64,000 bases of DNA from Streptomyces sp. Lineage in GTDB: Bacteria > Actinomycetota > Actinomycetes > Streptomycetales > Streptomycetaceae. The notes beneath the pieces were generated by a model. It did no database searches, was not told the DNA's origin, and worked only from the letters and a program-made list of their open reading frames with translations. The stretch is from contig NZ_JAEKKT010000180.1 in the NCBI RefSeq assembly GCF_019510245.1, forward strand, positions 1 to 64,000, written 5' to 3'. Each line of letters opens with the position of its first letter. The first letter of the stretch is position 1. Positions 16,262-24,985 of the stretch are shown piece after piece. Both the position numbers and the translations under genes were made by a program.

Positions 16262-17660
16262 GTGCCCCCGGCAGTCGTACCGTCGCCACCGTGCCGCCGC
16301 CGTTGGCGCGGGACAGGGTGACGTCGCCGCCGGCCTGCTGGACCGTGCGGGCCACGATGGAGAGGCCGAGACCGGAGCCGGGCAGGGCGCGCGCGCTCGG
16401 TGAGCGCCAGAAGCGGTCGAAGACGTGGGAGAGTTCATCCTCGGCGATGCCGGGGCCGTGGTCGCGGACCGTCAGGACGCCGCGTTCCAGGGTGACCTCG
16501 ATCTTGCCGCCCTCCGGGCTGAACTTCACCGCGTTGTCGAGGATGTTGACGATCGCCCGCTCCAGCGCGGAGGGCTCCGCCCGTACGAACCACGGCTGGA
16601 CGTCCGCCGTGATCGTCAGCTCCGGGCCGCGCAGCCGGGCGCGGCGCAGGGCCGCCTCGACCGTGTCCTGAAGGGCCACGATCTGCACGCGCTCACCGCG
16701 CTGACCCTCCGAGCGGGACAGTTCCTGGAGGTCGCCTATCAGCGACGCCAGCTCCGTCACCTGCGCCTTCACCGAGGCGAGCAGCGCCTTGCGGTCCGCC
16801 GGGGGGATCGGGCGGCCCGTCTCCTCGCTGCGGGTGAGGAGTTCGATGTTCGTACGGAGCGAGGTGAGGGGGGTGCGGAGCTCGTGGCCGGCGTCCGCGA
16901 TGAGCTGCTGCTGGAGCTCCCGGGAGCTGGCCAGCGAGCTGGTCATGCTGTTGAAGGAGCGGGAGAGGCGGGCGATCTCGTCGTCCGACTCCTCCTCCAC
17001 GGGGATGCGAACGCTCAGGTCCTCGGTACGGGCGACGTGCTCGACGGCCTCCGTGAGCTTGTCGACGGGGCGGAGACCGGCACGGGCGACGGCGAGGCCG
17101 GCGGCTCCGGCGCCTACGACTCCGACGCCGGAGACGAGGAGGAGGATCAGGGCGAGGTCTTTGAGGGTGTCCTGGGTGTTCTTCAGAGGAACGGCAGAGA
17201 TCAGCCCGACGTAGGAGCCACTCTGAGTGGGGAACACCTGGATCATCACGCGAAGGGCATTGCCCTCCTTGTCGGTGCCGTTGCGGAAGTAGAGCACGTC
17301 GGTGTTCCCGGCCTTGATGGTGTCCTTGTCGGCCTGAGAAACCTTGATCTCGCCTGTGGAGCCGGGCAGAAGGCAGACTCTGCCGTCCAGCGTGACGCCC
17401 TGGCCGTAGTTGCTCCGGTAGGTGTTGTTGTCCTGAGGCGTCTCGGAGCAGTCGGCGAGGGCGTTGTTGAGGACCCCGACCACCGGACCGCGCTGCTCCT
17501 TCTGCAAGTCGTTCTGAAGCTGCTCGTACAGCTTCCCCTGCACGATGAACCAGCAGGTCACCGAAACCGCCGCCACCGCGAACGCCACCGCCGCCGCGAC
17601 CAGCATCGACAGGCGGGCGCGGATCGGGAGGGTGCGGAAGCGGGCGGTGAGCCTGTTCAC
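16236..17660 (-). CDS. HAMP-domain sensor histidine kinase
   Basis: 474 residues. Membrane segments near residues 18-40 and around 170-195 flank an extracytoplasmic sensor region. HAMP follows, then the phosphoacceptor box AGHELRTPLTS with the His near residue 263, then the ATPase boxes N (NILDNAVKFSPEGG), G1 (DHGPGIAEDEL), F (FDRFW) and G2 (GSGLGLSI). Its GTG overlaps the stop of the upstream response regulator, its cognate partner. The stimulus is not evident. Confidence 0.95.
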   Translation of the reverse strand: MNRLTARFRTLPIRARLSMLVAAAVAFAVAAVSVTCWFIVQGKLYEQLQNDLQKEQRGPVVGVLNNALADCSETPQDNNTYRSNYGQGVTLDGRVCLLPGSTGEIKVSQADKDTIKAGNTDVLYFRNGTDKEGNALRVMIQVFPTQSGSYVGLISAVPLKNTQDTLKDLALILLLVSGVGVVGAGAAGLAVARAGLRPVDKLTEAVEHVARTEDLSVRIPVEEESDDEIARLSRSFNSMTSSLASSRELQQQLIADAGHELRTPLTSLRTNIELLTRSEETGRPIPPADRKALLASVKAQVTELASLIGDLQELSRSEGQRGERVQIVALQDTVEAALRRARLRGPELTITADVQPWFVRAEPSALERAIVNILDNAVKFSPEGGKIEVTLERGVLTVRDHGPGIAEDELSHVFDRFWRSPSARALPGSGLGLSIVARTVQQAGGDVTLSRANGGGTVATVRLPGAPTAPPEVS

Positions 17661-18391
17661 TCGGCGCCGCCCTGGCGCAGGACGTACCCGACGCCGCGCA
17701 CGGTGTGGACGAGGCGGGGCTCGCCGCCGGCCTCGGTCTTGCGGCGGAGGTACATGACGTAGACGTCGAGGGAGTTGGACGAGGGCTCGAAGTCGAAGCC
17801 CCAGACGGCCTTGAGGATCTGCTCGCGGGTGAGGACCTGGCGCGGGTGCGCCATGAACATCTCCAGGAGGGTGAACTCCGTGCGGGTCAGCTCCACCTGG
17901 CGGCCGGACCGGGTGACCTCACGGGTCGCGAGGTCCATGCGCAGGTCGCCGAAGGTGAGCGCCTCGTCCTCCTGGACGCCGTCGGCGACCGTGGCCGCGT
18001 AGGAGCTGCGGCGCAGGAGGGCTCGGATACGGGCGAAGAGTTCGTCGAGTTCGAACGGCTTGACCAGGTAGTCGTCGGCCCCGGCGTCGAGGCCGGTGAC
18101 ACGGTCGCCGACCGTGTCCCGGGCCGTCAGCATCAGGATCGGGGTGGTGTCGCCGGCGCCGCGGATGCGCCGGGCGGCCGTCATGCCGTCCATCCGCGGC
18201 ATCTGGATGTCGAGGACGATCAGGTCCGGCTTGTAGGCCGTCGCCTTCTCCAGCGCGTCCGCGCCGTCGACCGCGACCTCGGTCTCGTACCCCTCGAAGG
18301 CGAGGCTGCGCTGGAGGGCTTCGCGTACGGCCGGCTCGTCGTCGACGATCAGGATGCGCTGGGGTTCACGGTCGCCATCGGCGGAACTCAT
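17657..18391 (-). CDS. OmpR-family response regulator
   Basis: 244 residues. The receiver domain has acidic pocket DDEP at 17-20, phosphoacceptor Asp61 in VLDIQMPRMDG, the Thr of LTARD and Lys of VKPFELDELFARI. A linker leads to a winged-helix effector with REVTRSGRQVELTRTEFTLLEM and a C-terminal RRKTEAGGEPRLVHTVRGVGYVL. First gene of a two-gene operon with the adjacent kinase. In S. coelicolor gene order this corresponds to SCO4156/SCO4155, from memory. Confidence 0.95.
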   Translation of the reverse strand: MSSADGDREPQRILIVDDEPAVREALQRSLAFEGYETEVAVDGADALEKATAYKPDLIVLDIQMPRMDGMTAARRIRGAGDTTPILMLTARDTVGDRVTGLDAGADDYLVKPFELDELFARIRALLRRSSYAATVADGVQEDEALTFGDLRMDLATREVTRSGRQVELTRTEFTLLEMFMAHPRQVLTREQILKAVWGFDFEPSSNSLDVYVMYLRRKTEAGGEPRLVHTVRGVGYVLRQGGAE

Positions 18392-18493
18392 CGCTCGCGT
18401 TTCCTCGGGGTGCGGTGGGTCTTGGTCGGGACGCCTCTCAGCCTCGCATGTTTCGCGGCTGTCGGGTATGCACGCTGGTGGGGCGGTACGCCC

Positions 18494-18766
18494 CTAGCCG
18501 CGTACCAGGGTCATGCGGCTCAGCGGCACCTTGCGCTGGTGCGGACGGGCCGCGGAGGTGCGCAGGCCCATCAGCTGCGGGGCGGGCACGACCTCCGGTG
18601 CGCGCGGGGCCGGGGTCGGCGCCACCACGCCCTCCGGGGAGCGGGGGGCCGGGGTCGGGGCCACCACGGCCTCCGTCGGTGCGTGGAGCTCGTACGCCAC
18701 GGCAAGGGCCAGGCTGGTACCGGCCGGGCTGTCGGCGGACATCGGGTGCGAAACCTGATTGATCAT
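18494..18766 (-). CDS. Small Pro/Ala-rich protein next to the HtrA-like protease
   Basis: 90 residues. The ATG at 18764-18766 is preceded by AGGGAG at ideal distance. An N-terminal half with a mildly hydrophobic stretch (SLALAVAYELHAPTEAV) leads to two copies of VVAPTPAPR-x-PE and then a basic C-terminus ending PLSRMTLVRG. It starts 31 bases after the stop of the trypsin-like protease gene on the same strand and is probably co-transcribed. No family recognised. Possibilities include a protease substrate, a processed peptide or a regulator; none is shown. Confidence 0.65.
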   Translation of the reverse strand: MINQVSHPMSADSPAGTSLALAVAYELHAPTEAVVAPTPAPRSPEGVVAPTPAPRAPEVVPAPQLMGLRTSAARPHQRKVPLSRMTLVRG

Positions 18767-18797
18767 GACGTGCTCCCTACGTGCTCTTGCCGGTGGT

Positions 18798-19937
18798 TCA
18801 GCTGGTGGAGCCCGACCGCAGCTTGGCCAGGTCGGACTTGACGGTGTTGATCGGGATGGCGAAGCCGAGGCCGACGCTGCCCGCGTCCGAGGAGGACGAC
18901 GAGGAGTCGGAACTGGCCGAGTACATCGCGGAGTTGATGCCGACGATGTCGCCGCTGGCGTCGATCAGCGCGCCGCCGGAGTTGCCGGGGTTCAGGGACG
19001 CGTCGGTCTGGATGGCCTTGTAGGTCGTGGTGGACGAGCCGGTGTCGCCGTTGAACTGCTGGCCGCCGAAGGAGAACGGCCACCGGCCGTCGCCGCCGCC
19101 CTGCTGTTGCTGCTGGCCCTCGTCGGTGGAGACGGTGACGTCCCGGTTGAGCGCGGAGACGATGCCGCTGGTGACGGTGCCGGTCAGGCCCTCGGGCGAG
19201 CCGATCGCCACGACCGTGTCGCCGACCTGGACGCCGTCGGAGTTGCCGAGGGTGGCGGGGTGGAGGCCGGAGGCTCCCTCGAGCTTGAGGAGGGCGAGGT
19301 CCTTGGAGCTGTCGGTGCCGACGACCTTGGCGGTGTACGACTTGCCGTCGCTGGTGGAGACCTTGACCGACTGGGCGCCGGAGATCACGTGGTTGTTCGT
19401 GACGATCTCGCCGTCGCTGGTGACGATGACGCCGGAGCCGGTGGAGGTGCCGTTGCTGAGGGTCGCGTTGACCTCGACGACGCTCGGGCTGACGGCGGCG
19501 GCGATCGTGGCGACGTCGCCCTTCTTGCTGGAGGGCACCACGCTGGTGGTGGTGCTGCTGGAGACGACCTCGTTCTTGCCGGTCAGCTCCTGGAAGGCGT
19601 AGGCGGTGCCGCCGCCGACGGCCGCCGCGACGATCGCGACCGCGGCGAGCAGGGCTATCGGGCCCCGGGGGCGCTTCTTCTTGGCGTGGGCCGAGTGCTC
19701 CGGGTGCTCCGCCTCGGGGCCGACGGCGGGGAGTACGGCCGTACCGCCGCCACCGTAGCCGCCCTGGCCGCCGTCGGTCGCCGGCTGCTGCGTCGGCTGG
19801 TGGGTGGGCGGGGGCGGCCACTCCGGGTTGACGGGGGAGGAGGCGTGCTGCTGCTGGGGGTACGCGCCCTGGTAGGCGTCACCCTGGGGACCCTGCGGGT
19901 TCTCGTACTCGCCGCTGCGGCGGAAGCTCTCGGTCAT
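18798..19937 (-). CDS. Membrane-anchored trypsin-like (HtrA/DegP) serine protease lacking PDZ
   Basis: 379 residues. A Gln/Pro/Gly-rich cytoplasmic N-terminus (1-90) precedes one membrane helix at 92-115, then the extracytoplasmic protease domain. The catalytic triad is His183 (TNNHVI), Asp213 (SSKDLAL) and Ser320 (NPGNSGGAL). The chain ends soon after the protease fold, so there is no C-terminal PDZ domain. Low-complexity linkers occur at 124-136, at 275-283 (Gln/Gly) and before the end (Ser-rich). Such proteases do envelope quality control and signalling. The adjacent two-component genes are plausible regulators. Confidence 0.93.
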   Translation of the reverse strand: MTESFRRSGEYENPQGPQGDAYQGAYPQQQHASSPVNPEWPPPPTHQPTQQPATDGGQGGYGGGGTAVLPAVGPEAEHPEHSAHAKKKRPRGPIALLAAVAIVAAAVGGGTAYAFQELTGKNEVVSSSTTTSVVPSSKKGDVATIAAAVSPSVVEVNATLSNGTSTGSGVIVTSDGEIVTNNHVISGAQSVKVSTSDGKSYTAKVVGTDSSKDLALLKLEGASGLHPATLGNSDGVQVGDTVVAIGSPEGLTGTVTSGIVSALNRDVTVSTDEGQQQQQGGGDGRWPFSFGGQQFNGDTGSSTTTYKAIQTDASLNPGNSGGALIDASGDIVGINSAMYSASSDSSSSSSDAGSVGLGFAIPINTVKSDLAKLRSGSTS

Positions 19938-20282
19938 GACAAGTAGCTTGTCCCGTGACCATGAGAGCTCCCTGAGTGCCCGCTGAGAACGCCGCGAGAA
20001 GCTCGTTTGCCCGATATAAGGAACCTTCTCGCAGGTCGCGGAGGACTCTCATGGGCCGTTCATGAAGGGCGTTCCTGTGGGTGCGCGCCGTGGGGGCTGG
20101 TCGCGCAGTTCCTCCCCCAGCCTTCGGCTGGGGGGTACCCCCAGCGCCCCTAAAGGGGCGCTCACCGCAGCCCCCTTTCTTTTAGGGGCGCGGGGAACTG
20201 CGCGAGCAACCACGACGCACCGGCAGTCAAAGAACGACGCGCACCACGGTCAAAAGCCCACCACGCACCGGAACCCAAAGAA
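19938..20282. repeat. Intergenic region with Streptomyces REP/MITE-like palindrome
   Basis: 345 bases without a gene. The part up to about 20060 holds the promoter region of the protease gene. About 20085-20225 contains a large imperfect inverted structure: GGCTGGTCGCGCAGTTCC on the left pairs roughly with GGAACTGCGCGAGCAACC on the right, with nested hairpins (GCGCCCCTAAAGGGGCGC) inside. The core GGGGCGCGGGGAACTGCGCGA recurs at several places in this window. It carries no coding sequence. Confidence 0.7.
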
Positions 20283-21305
20283 CTACCCGCACCCGCAGGA
20301 ACCCCGCACCACCAGCCGAGAAGGAAACGTCTTCAGACGCTCCCTCCGCGACCCCGCCACCCGCAGCCCGTCGTCGAGCACCAGGTCCACCGCGGCACGC
20401 GCCATCGCCGGGCGGTCCGAGGCGATCGTCGTCAGCGGGGGATCCGCCAGCGCCGCCTCCTTGATGTCGTCGAAGCCGGCCACCGCCAGCTCCCCGGGCA
20501 CGTCGATGCGCAGCTCCCGCGCCGCCCGCAGCACGCCGAGGGCCTGGTCGTCGGTGGAGCAGAAGATCGCCGGGGGGCGGGTGGGGCCGGAGAGGATCTC
20601 CAGAGCGATCCGGTACGCGTCGTACCGGTTGTACGGCGCCTCGAAGAGCCGGTCCTCCGTCGGCAGGCCCGCCTCGGCCATCGCCCGCTTCCAGCCCTCG
20701 ACGTGGTCGGAGACCGGGTCGCCGACGGCCGGCGTCTCCGCCGTACCGCCCAGACAGGCCACGTACTCGTAGCCGTGCTCCAGCAGATGGCGGACGGCGA
20801 GCTGGGCGCCGCCGAGGTCGTCCGTCACCACCGCCACGTCGTCGATCGCCTCCGGCCGCTCGTGCAGCAGCACCACCCGGGCGTCCCAGGCCTCGATCTC
20901 GGCTGCGGCCAGGTCGTTCAGCGCGTGGGAGACGAGGATGAGGCCCGAGACCCGCATCCCGAGGAACGCGCGCAGATAGTGGACCTCGCGCTCGCCGACG
21001 TAGTCGGTGTTGCCGACCAGCACCATCTTTCCGCGCTCGGACGCGGCCTGCTCGACCGCGTGCGCCATCTCGCCGAAGAACGGCTGGCGGGCGTCGGGAA
21101 TGATGAGCCCTATGAGGTCGGTGCGCCGGGACGCCATCGCCTGGGCGACCCGGTCCGGGCGGTACCCCAGTTCCTTGATCGCCGCGAGGACACGCTCGCG
21201 CGTGGCCGGGGCGACCGGCCGGGGTCCGTTGTTGATGACATAACTGACAACGGCGGTGGAAGTCCCCGCCAGCCGCGCCACATCATCCCGAGTCACCTTG
21301 GCCAC
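20283..21305 (-). CDS. LacI-family transcriptional regulator
   Basis: 340 residues. The N-terminal LacI helix-turn-helix is VTRDDVARLAGTSTAVVSYVINNGPRPV with hinge helix; the remainder is the periplasmic-binding-like ligand domain, including LIGLIIPDARQPFFGEM and DDQALGVLRA. It probably senses a sugar or nucleoside. GTG start at 21303-21305. It lies immediately downstream of glnR on the same strand with a gap of about 107 bases, an order conserved in S. coelicolor as I recall it. Confidence 0.93.
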   Translation of the reverse strand: MAKVTRDDVARLAGTSTAVVSYVINNGPRPVAPATRERVLAAIKELGYRPDRVAQAMASRRTDLIGLIIPDARQPFFGEMAHAVEQAASERGKMVLVGNTDYVGEREVHYLRAFLGMRVSGLILVSHALNDLAAAEIEAWDARVVLLHERPEAIDDVAVVTDDLGGAQLAVRHLLEHGYEYVACLGGTAETPAVGDPVSDHVEGWKRAMAEAGLPTEDRLFEAPYNRYDAYRIALEILSGPTRPPAIFCSTDDQALGVLRAARELRIDVPGELAVAGFDDIKEAALADPPLTTIASDRPAMARAAVDLVLDDGLRVAGSRRERLKTFPSRLVVRGSCGCG

Positions 21306-21412
21306 GCGCGGAGTCTACGCGGATGGACCCGCTCTGGGCAGGGCGAACCGAAGCTTCGCTTGCGTAAGCAATGCCCCGGCCGGGCGACGGCCATGCGCCG
21401 CCCGGACGAGGA

Positions 21413-22192
21413 CTACGCCTCCGCCGGCACCTCGACCGCGTCCAGGGCCGCCGAAGCGTCCGCATCCTCCGGCTTTGGCCGGTCGGCGTGCGCCTTGGCC
21501 GCCTCGGCGGCCCGGTCGCCCTTCTCGGGCGTAACGAATCGATAACCGACGTTCCGGACCGTTCCGATCAGGGACTCGTGCTCCACGCCGAGCTTGGCGC
21601 GCAGCCGTCGTACGTGCACGTCGACCGTCCGGGTGCCGCCGAAGTAGTCGTAGCCCCAGACCTCCTGGAGCAGCTGTGCACGAGTGAACACCCGGCCCGG
21701 GTGCTGGGCGAGGTATTTGAGCAGCTCGAACTCCTTGAAGGTGAGGTCGAGGACCCGTCCCTTGAGCTTCGCGCTGTACGTCGCCTCGTCGACCGACAGG
21801 TCACCGTTGCGGATCTCCATGGGGGAGTCGTCGGCGACGATCTGCTGCCGGCCCATGGCCAGCCGCAGCCGGGCCTCGACCTCGGCGGGGCCCGCGGTGT
21901 CGAGGAGGACGTCGTCGATGCCCCAGTCGGCGGTGACGGCGGCGAGCCCGCCCTCCGTGACGACGAGGATGAGCGGACAGCCGGGGCCGGTGGAGCGGAG
22001 CAGCTGGCAGAGGCTGCGGACCTGCGGGAGGTCACGGCGGCCGTCGATCAGGATGACGTCGGCGCCCGGGGTGTCGACGAGGGCGGGGCCTTCCGCCGGT
22101 GCGACCCGCACGTTGTGCAGGAGCAGGCCAAGGGCCGGGAGCACCTCCGTCGACGGCTGGAGGGCGTTGGTCAGGAGCAGCAGAGAACTCAT
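21413..22192 (-). CDS. glnR: GlnR, global nitrogen response regulator
   Basis: 259 residues. The start MSSLLLLTNAL, Asp50 in VILIDGRRDLP and the C-terminal OmpR-type winged helix (LTFKEFELLKYLAQHPGRVFTRAQLLQEVWGYDYFGGTRTVD) match actinobacterial GlnR. It activates or represses glnA, glnII, amtB and other nitrogen genes. It is an orphan regulator with no adjacent kinase and the usual acidic phosphorylation pocket is incomplete, as known for GlnR. GAGGAGG precedes the ATG. The C-terminus is an Ala/Glu-rich tail. Confidence 0.94.
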   Translation of the reverse strand: MSSLLLLTNALQPSTEVLPALGLLLHNVRVAPAEGPALVDTPGADVILIDGRRDLPQVRSLCQLLRSTGPGCPLILVVTEGGLAAVTADWGIDDVLLDTAGPAEVEARLRLAMGRQQIVADDSPMEIRNGDLSVDEATYSAKLKGRVLDLTFKEFELLKYLAQHPGRVFTRAQLLQEVWGYDYFGGTRTVDVHVRRLRAKLGVEHESLIGTVRNVGYRFVTPEKGDRAAEAAKAHADRPKPEDADASAALDAVEVPAEA

Positions 22193-22446
22193 ATGTCTGG
22201 TTCCTCCTCGGTCCCTGCGAGGACTGTGTGCAACGACACTGCGCTGCGCTCCCGATGTTCCGTACATCCGCGGTCACCTGGAGTTTCCCGCTTCGTATAC
22301 AGCCCTTCCGAAAGCACAAAAGGACCCGGTGGCGGCGCTGCCCGAGTCCTCTGCCCAGCAGAATAGCCCACATGAGCATCGGTCCGGCAGGTCATGTGGC
22401 ACGTTCCGCCGTTCGTCCGACATATGAGACGAGCAGAAGCGCCTCT

Positions 22447-23208
22447 ATGCGGACGTTTCTGCGCACGGACGACGGGGTTTCCATCGATTCCGTATACGAT
22501 CCCGCCTCCGCCGTATACGACGGCTCCCGGCCACCTTCCCGTGACCTCGTGTTCGTCATGGCCCACGGTTTCACGGGAGACGTGGACCGGCCACACGTAC
22601 GACGGGTGGTGGCCGCCCTGACGGACTACGCGCCGGTGGTCAGCTTCTCCTTCCGTGGCCACGGCCGGTCCGGCGGCCGCACCACCGTCGGTGACCGCGA
22701 GGTCCTCGACCTGGCGGCGGCGGTGGCGTGGGCCCGGGACCTCGGCCACGCGCGCGTCGTCACCGTCGGCTTCTCGATGGGCGGCTCGGTGGTCCTGCGG
22801 CACGCGGCGCTGCACGCCGGGGTGGACGCGGTCGTCTCCGTGTCGTCCCCCGCCCGCTGGTACTACCGGGGCACCGCCCCCATGCGCCGCGTCCACTGGC
22901 TGGTCACCAGACCGGAGGGCCGGCTGGTGGGCCGCTACGGCTTCCGTACCCGGATCCACCACCGGGACTGGGACCCGGTGCCGCTCTCCCCGGTGGAGGC
23001 GGTGCCGAAGATCGCCCCGGCTCCGCTGCTGATCGTGCACGGCGACAGCGACGGCTACTTCCCGGTGGACCACCCCCGGATGCTGGCCGACGCGGCAGGC
23101 GGCGCCGCCGAGCTCTGGCTGGAGCCCGGCATGGGCCACGCCGAACACGCGGCGAGCGACCGGCTGCTGGCCAGGATCGGCGACTGGGCGGCGTCCCGGG
23201 CGGGCTAG
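22447..23208 (+). CDS. Alpha/beta-hydrolase
   Basis: 253 residues from the ATG at 22447; an in-frame ATG at 22372 would give 278 residues and cannot be excluded. The oxyanion region is MAHGFTGD, the nucleophile elbow is GFSMGGS, the acid is likely in HGDSDGYFPVDH and the catalytic His is in GMGHAEHA. It is a serine hydrolase of unknown substrate. It is divergent from glnR and followed 63 bases later by a MoaD-like gene. Confidence 0.88.
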   Translation: MRTFLRTDDGVSIDSVYDPASAVYDGSRPPSRDLVFVMAHGFTGDVDRPHVRRVVAALTDYAPVVSFSFRGHGRSGGRTTVGDREVLDLAAAVAWARDLGHARVVTVGFSMGGSVVLRHAALHAGVDAVVSVSSPARWYYRGTAPMRRVHWLVTRPEGRLVGRYGFRTRIHHRDWDPVPLSPVEAVPKIAPAPLLIVHGDSDGYFPVDHPRMLADAAGGAAELWLEPGMGHAEHAASDRLLARIGDWAASRAG

Positions 23209-23214
23209 CCTGAC

Positions 23215-23226
23215 CCTGTACACAGG
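23215..23226. promoter_or_regulatory. Palindrome CCTGTACACAGG before the MoaD-like gene
   Basis: A perfect 12-base palindrome CCTGT-AC-ACAGG, overlapping a second one (TGTAC-ACAG-GTACA), lies between the hydrolase stop and the MoaD-like start. It could be an operator; no regulator can be named. Confidence 0.35.
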
Positions 23227-23271
23227 TACACAGCCGACTGATTGTTCTCATCGACTCTCTTGAGGAACCGG

Positions 23272-23526
23272 ATGCCCAAGGTCACGGTGCGCTACTGGGC
23301 CGCCGCGAAGGCCGCCGCCGGCATCGCCGAGGAGCCGTACGACGCGGACACCCTCGCCGAGGCCCTGGCCGCGGTACGCACGCGACACCCCGGGGAACTG
23401 ACGCGCGTCCTGCGGCGATGCTCCTTCCTCATCGACGGTGACCCCGTGGGCACGCGCGGACATGAGACGGTACGGCTGGCCGAGGGCGGCACGGTCGAGG
23501 TGCTCCCGCCGTTCGCAGGAGGGTGA
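23272..23526 (+). CDS. MoaD/ThiS-family sulfur carrier protein
   Basis: 84 residues with a beta-grasp pattern and the invariant C-terminal Gly-Gly (PFAGG). These proteins carry sulfur as a C-terminal thiocarboxylate for molybdopterin or related synthesis. TTGAGGAAC precedes the ATG. The genomic setting, upstream of rhodanese and DUF1416 genes, fits sulfur metabolism. Whether it serves molybdopterin specifically is not shown, since no other moa gene is near. Confidence 0.85.
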   Translation: MPKVTVRYWAAAKAAAGIAEEPYDADTLAEALAAVRTRHPGELTRVLRRCSFLIDGDPVGTRGHETVRLAEGGTVEVLPPFAGG

Positions 23527-23535
23527 GCGAGAGCG

Positions 23536-24636
23536 ATGACCAACCAGCCGTACGAGCCGTACGAGGGCTACGACCCCTACCAGCAGCAGGCGCAGCAGCA
23601 GTGGGGGTACGACGAGCAGTACGCCACGCAGCAGTGGCAGGGCCAGACCTGGGAGACGCAGACGCACGCGCCGGTGCAGGGCGCGGCGGCTCCTCCGCCG
23701 ATGGCGGCGGGCGGGGAGACGGCGTACCTGCCGCCCCAGCCGTACGAACAGCCGTACGTCGCCGAGCAGCAGCAACAGCAACAACAGCCGCCGCAGGCGT
23801 ACAGCGCGCCCTCCGCCGCCCCTGCGCCGGCTCCCGCTCCCGCCGAACCCGACACGGGTTACGGTCCCGCGACCCTCGCCGGCAACGCGCGGGTCACGGA
23901 CGCCCAGCGGGCCCGCCTGGAGGGCCGCTCGCCGATCATCGAGCCCGGCATGCAGCCGGCGCTGCTCACGGCGCTGCTGGGCCTGCTGCTCGCGGTGGCG
24001 GCGCCGATCTCGTCGTACGCGCTCGTCGTCCCCCTGGTGATCCTCCAGGCCGTGACGGCGGCGGGCTGGTTCCGCCTGAACGGCATGTGGCCGGCCCGGC
24101 AGGGCATCGCGCTCGCCTTCCTGGGCGGGGTCACGGCGGACGTGGCGGTCCTGGTGGCGGGCCGTGACCAGGCCCCCGCGGCGATCCTCGGCCCGCTGGG
24201 CGTCTGGGTCCTGCTCACGCTCGTCCTGCAGCTCCGCTCGCACGCGGACCCCGACACCCGTATGTACGGCCTGATGGCCACGGTCGCCTCCTCCGCGCTG
24301 GCGATCATCGCGACGGGCTACCTGGGCGCGGACCCCGACACGGTGTCGGTCGGCGCGGCCGCGGTCGCAGTGGCCGTCCTGGCCCGGGCGCTGCCCCTGC
24401 CGACGCCGGCCTCGGTGGTCGTGTCCCTGCTGGCCGCGGCGGGCGCGGGTATCGCGGTGGGCGGGATGACGGGGCTGGGGGCGAAGGGTGCGCTGATCGG
24501 AGCGTCGGCCGCGGTCTGCGCCCTCATCGGCCACCGCGCGGCGAGCTACGACTACCCGTCCAGGTTCGTCCACTTCACAGCAGGCGTCGCCCTCCCCCTC
24601 ACGGCAGCGGCCCCGGTGGTCTGGATCCTCCACTAG
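23536..24636 (+). CDS. Membrane protein with Gln/Tyr-rich N-terminus
   Basis: 366 residues. The first about 120 residues are low complexity: YEPYEGYDPYQQQAQQQ and later runs of Gln and Pro-Ala. From about residue 140 onward there are some eight hydrophobic segments. The ATG is preceded by GAGGGTGAGCGAGAG, and it lies 9 bases after the MoaD-like gene, likely in one transcript. Conserved in Streptomyces as an uncharacterised integral membrane protein. Confidence 0.82.
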   Translation: MTNQPYEPYEGYDPYQQQAQQQWGYDEQYATQQWQGQTWETQTHAPVQGAAAPPPMAAGGETAYLPPQPYEQPYVAEQQQQQQQPPQAYSAPSAAPAPAPAPAEPDTGYGPATLAGNARVTDAQRARLEGRSPIIEPGMQPALLTALLGLLLAVAAPISSYALVVPLVILQAVTAAGWFRLNGMWPARQGIALAFLGGVTADVAVLVAGRDQAPAAILGPLGVWVLLTLVLQLRSHADPDTRMYGLMATVASSALAIIATGYLGADPDTVSVGAAAVAVAVLARALPLPTPASVVVSLLAAAGAGIAVGGMTGLGAKGALIGASAAVCALIGHRAASYDYPSRFVHFTAGVALPLTAAAPVVWILH

Positions 24637-24985
24637 CCCTTCCGGGGGCGAGGCCGAAAAGCCTTTCCCACCCACCCACCCGTCTCGGTCTCCCACAAGG
24701 CGAGGCCGAACAGCTTTTCCCGCCCGCCCACCCGACTCGGTCGGTGGGAGGGTGAGGTCGAGCGCCCCGTAAGGGGCGCGGGGAACTGCGCGACCAGCCC
24801 CCACCGGCCCGCACGCGGACCACGCACCGGTTCCCCCCCCGATGCGGGGGCCTGGGGGCGGCAGCCCCCAGCACCACCAGCGCCCCCAGTGTCACAGCTG
24901 CTCGACAATTCGCCGTCGGCCCGCTCCCGCAGGGTTAGCGTGGCGGGACCGACGTGAGCAGCCGACCCCGGGGGAAACCGACCAC
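24637..24985. repeat. Intergenic region with 52-bp tandem repeat and REP element
   Basis: 349 bases without a gene. Two imperfect copies of a unit starting GCGAGGCCGAA (24648-24690 and 24700-24743, period 52) are followed at about 24765-24835 by the REP core GGGGCGCGGGGAACTGCGCGA and CAGCCCCCACC. The stretch 24890-24985 holds the promoter for the DUF2993 gene. No coding sequence is apparent. Confidence 0.65.

Noticed and set aside
22372..22446. Upstream start for the alpha/beta-hydrolase
   Set aside because: The ATG at 22372 is in frame but has no ribosome binding site and the added 25 residues do not resemble a signal or conserved segment; kept only as an alternative.
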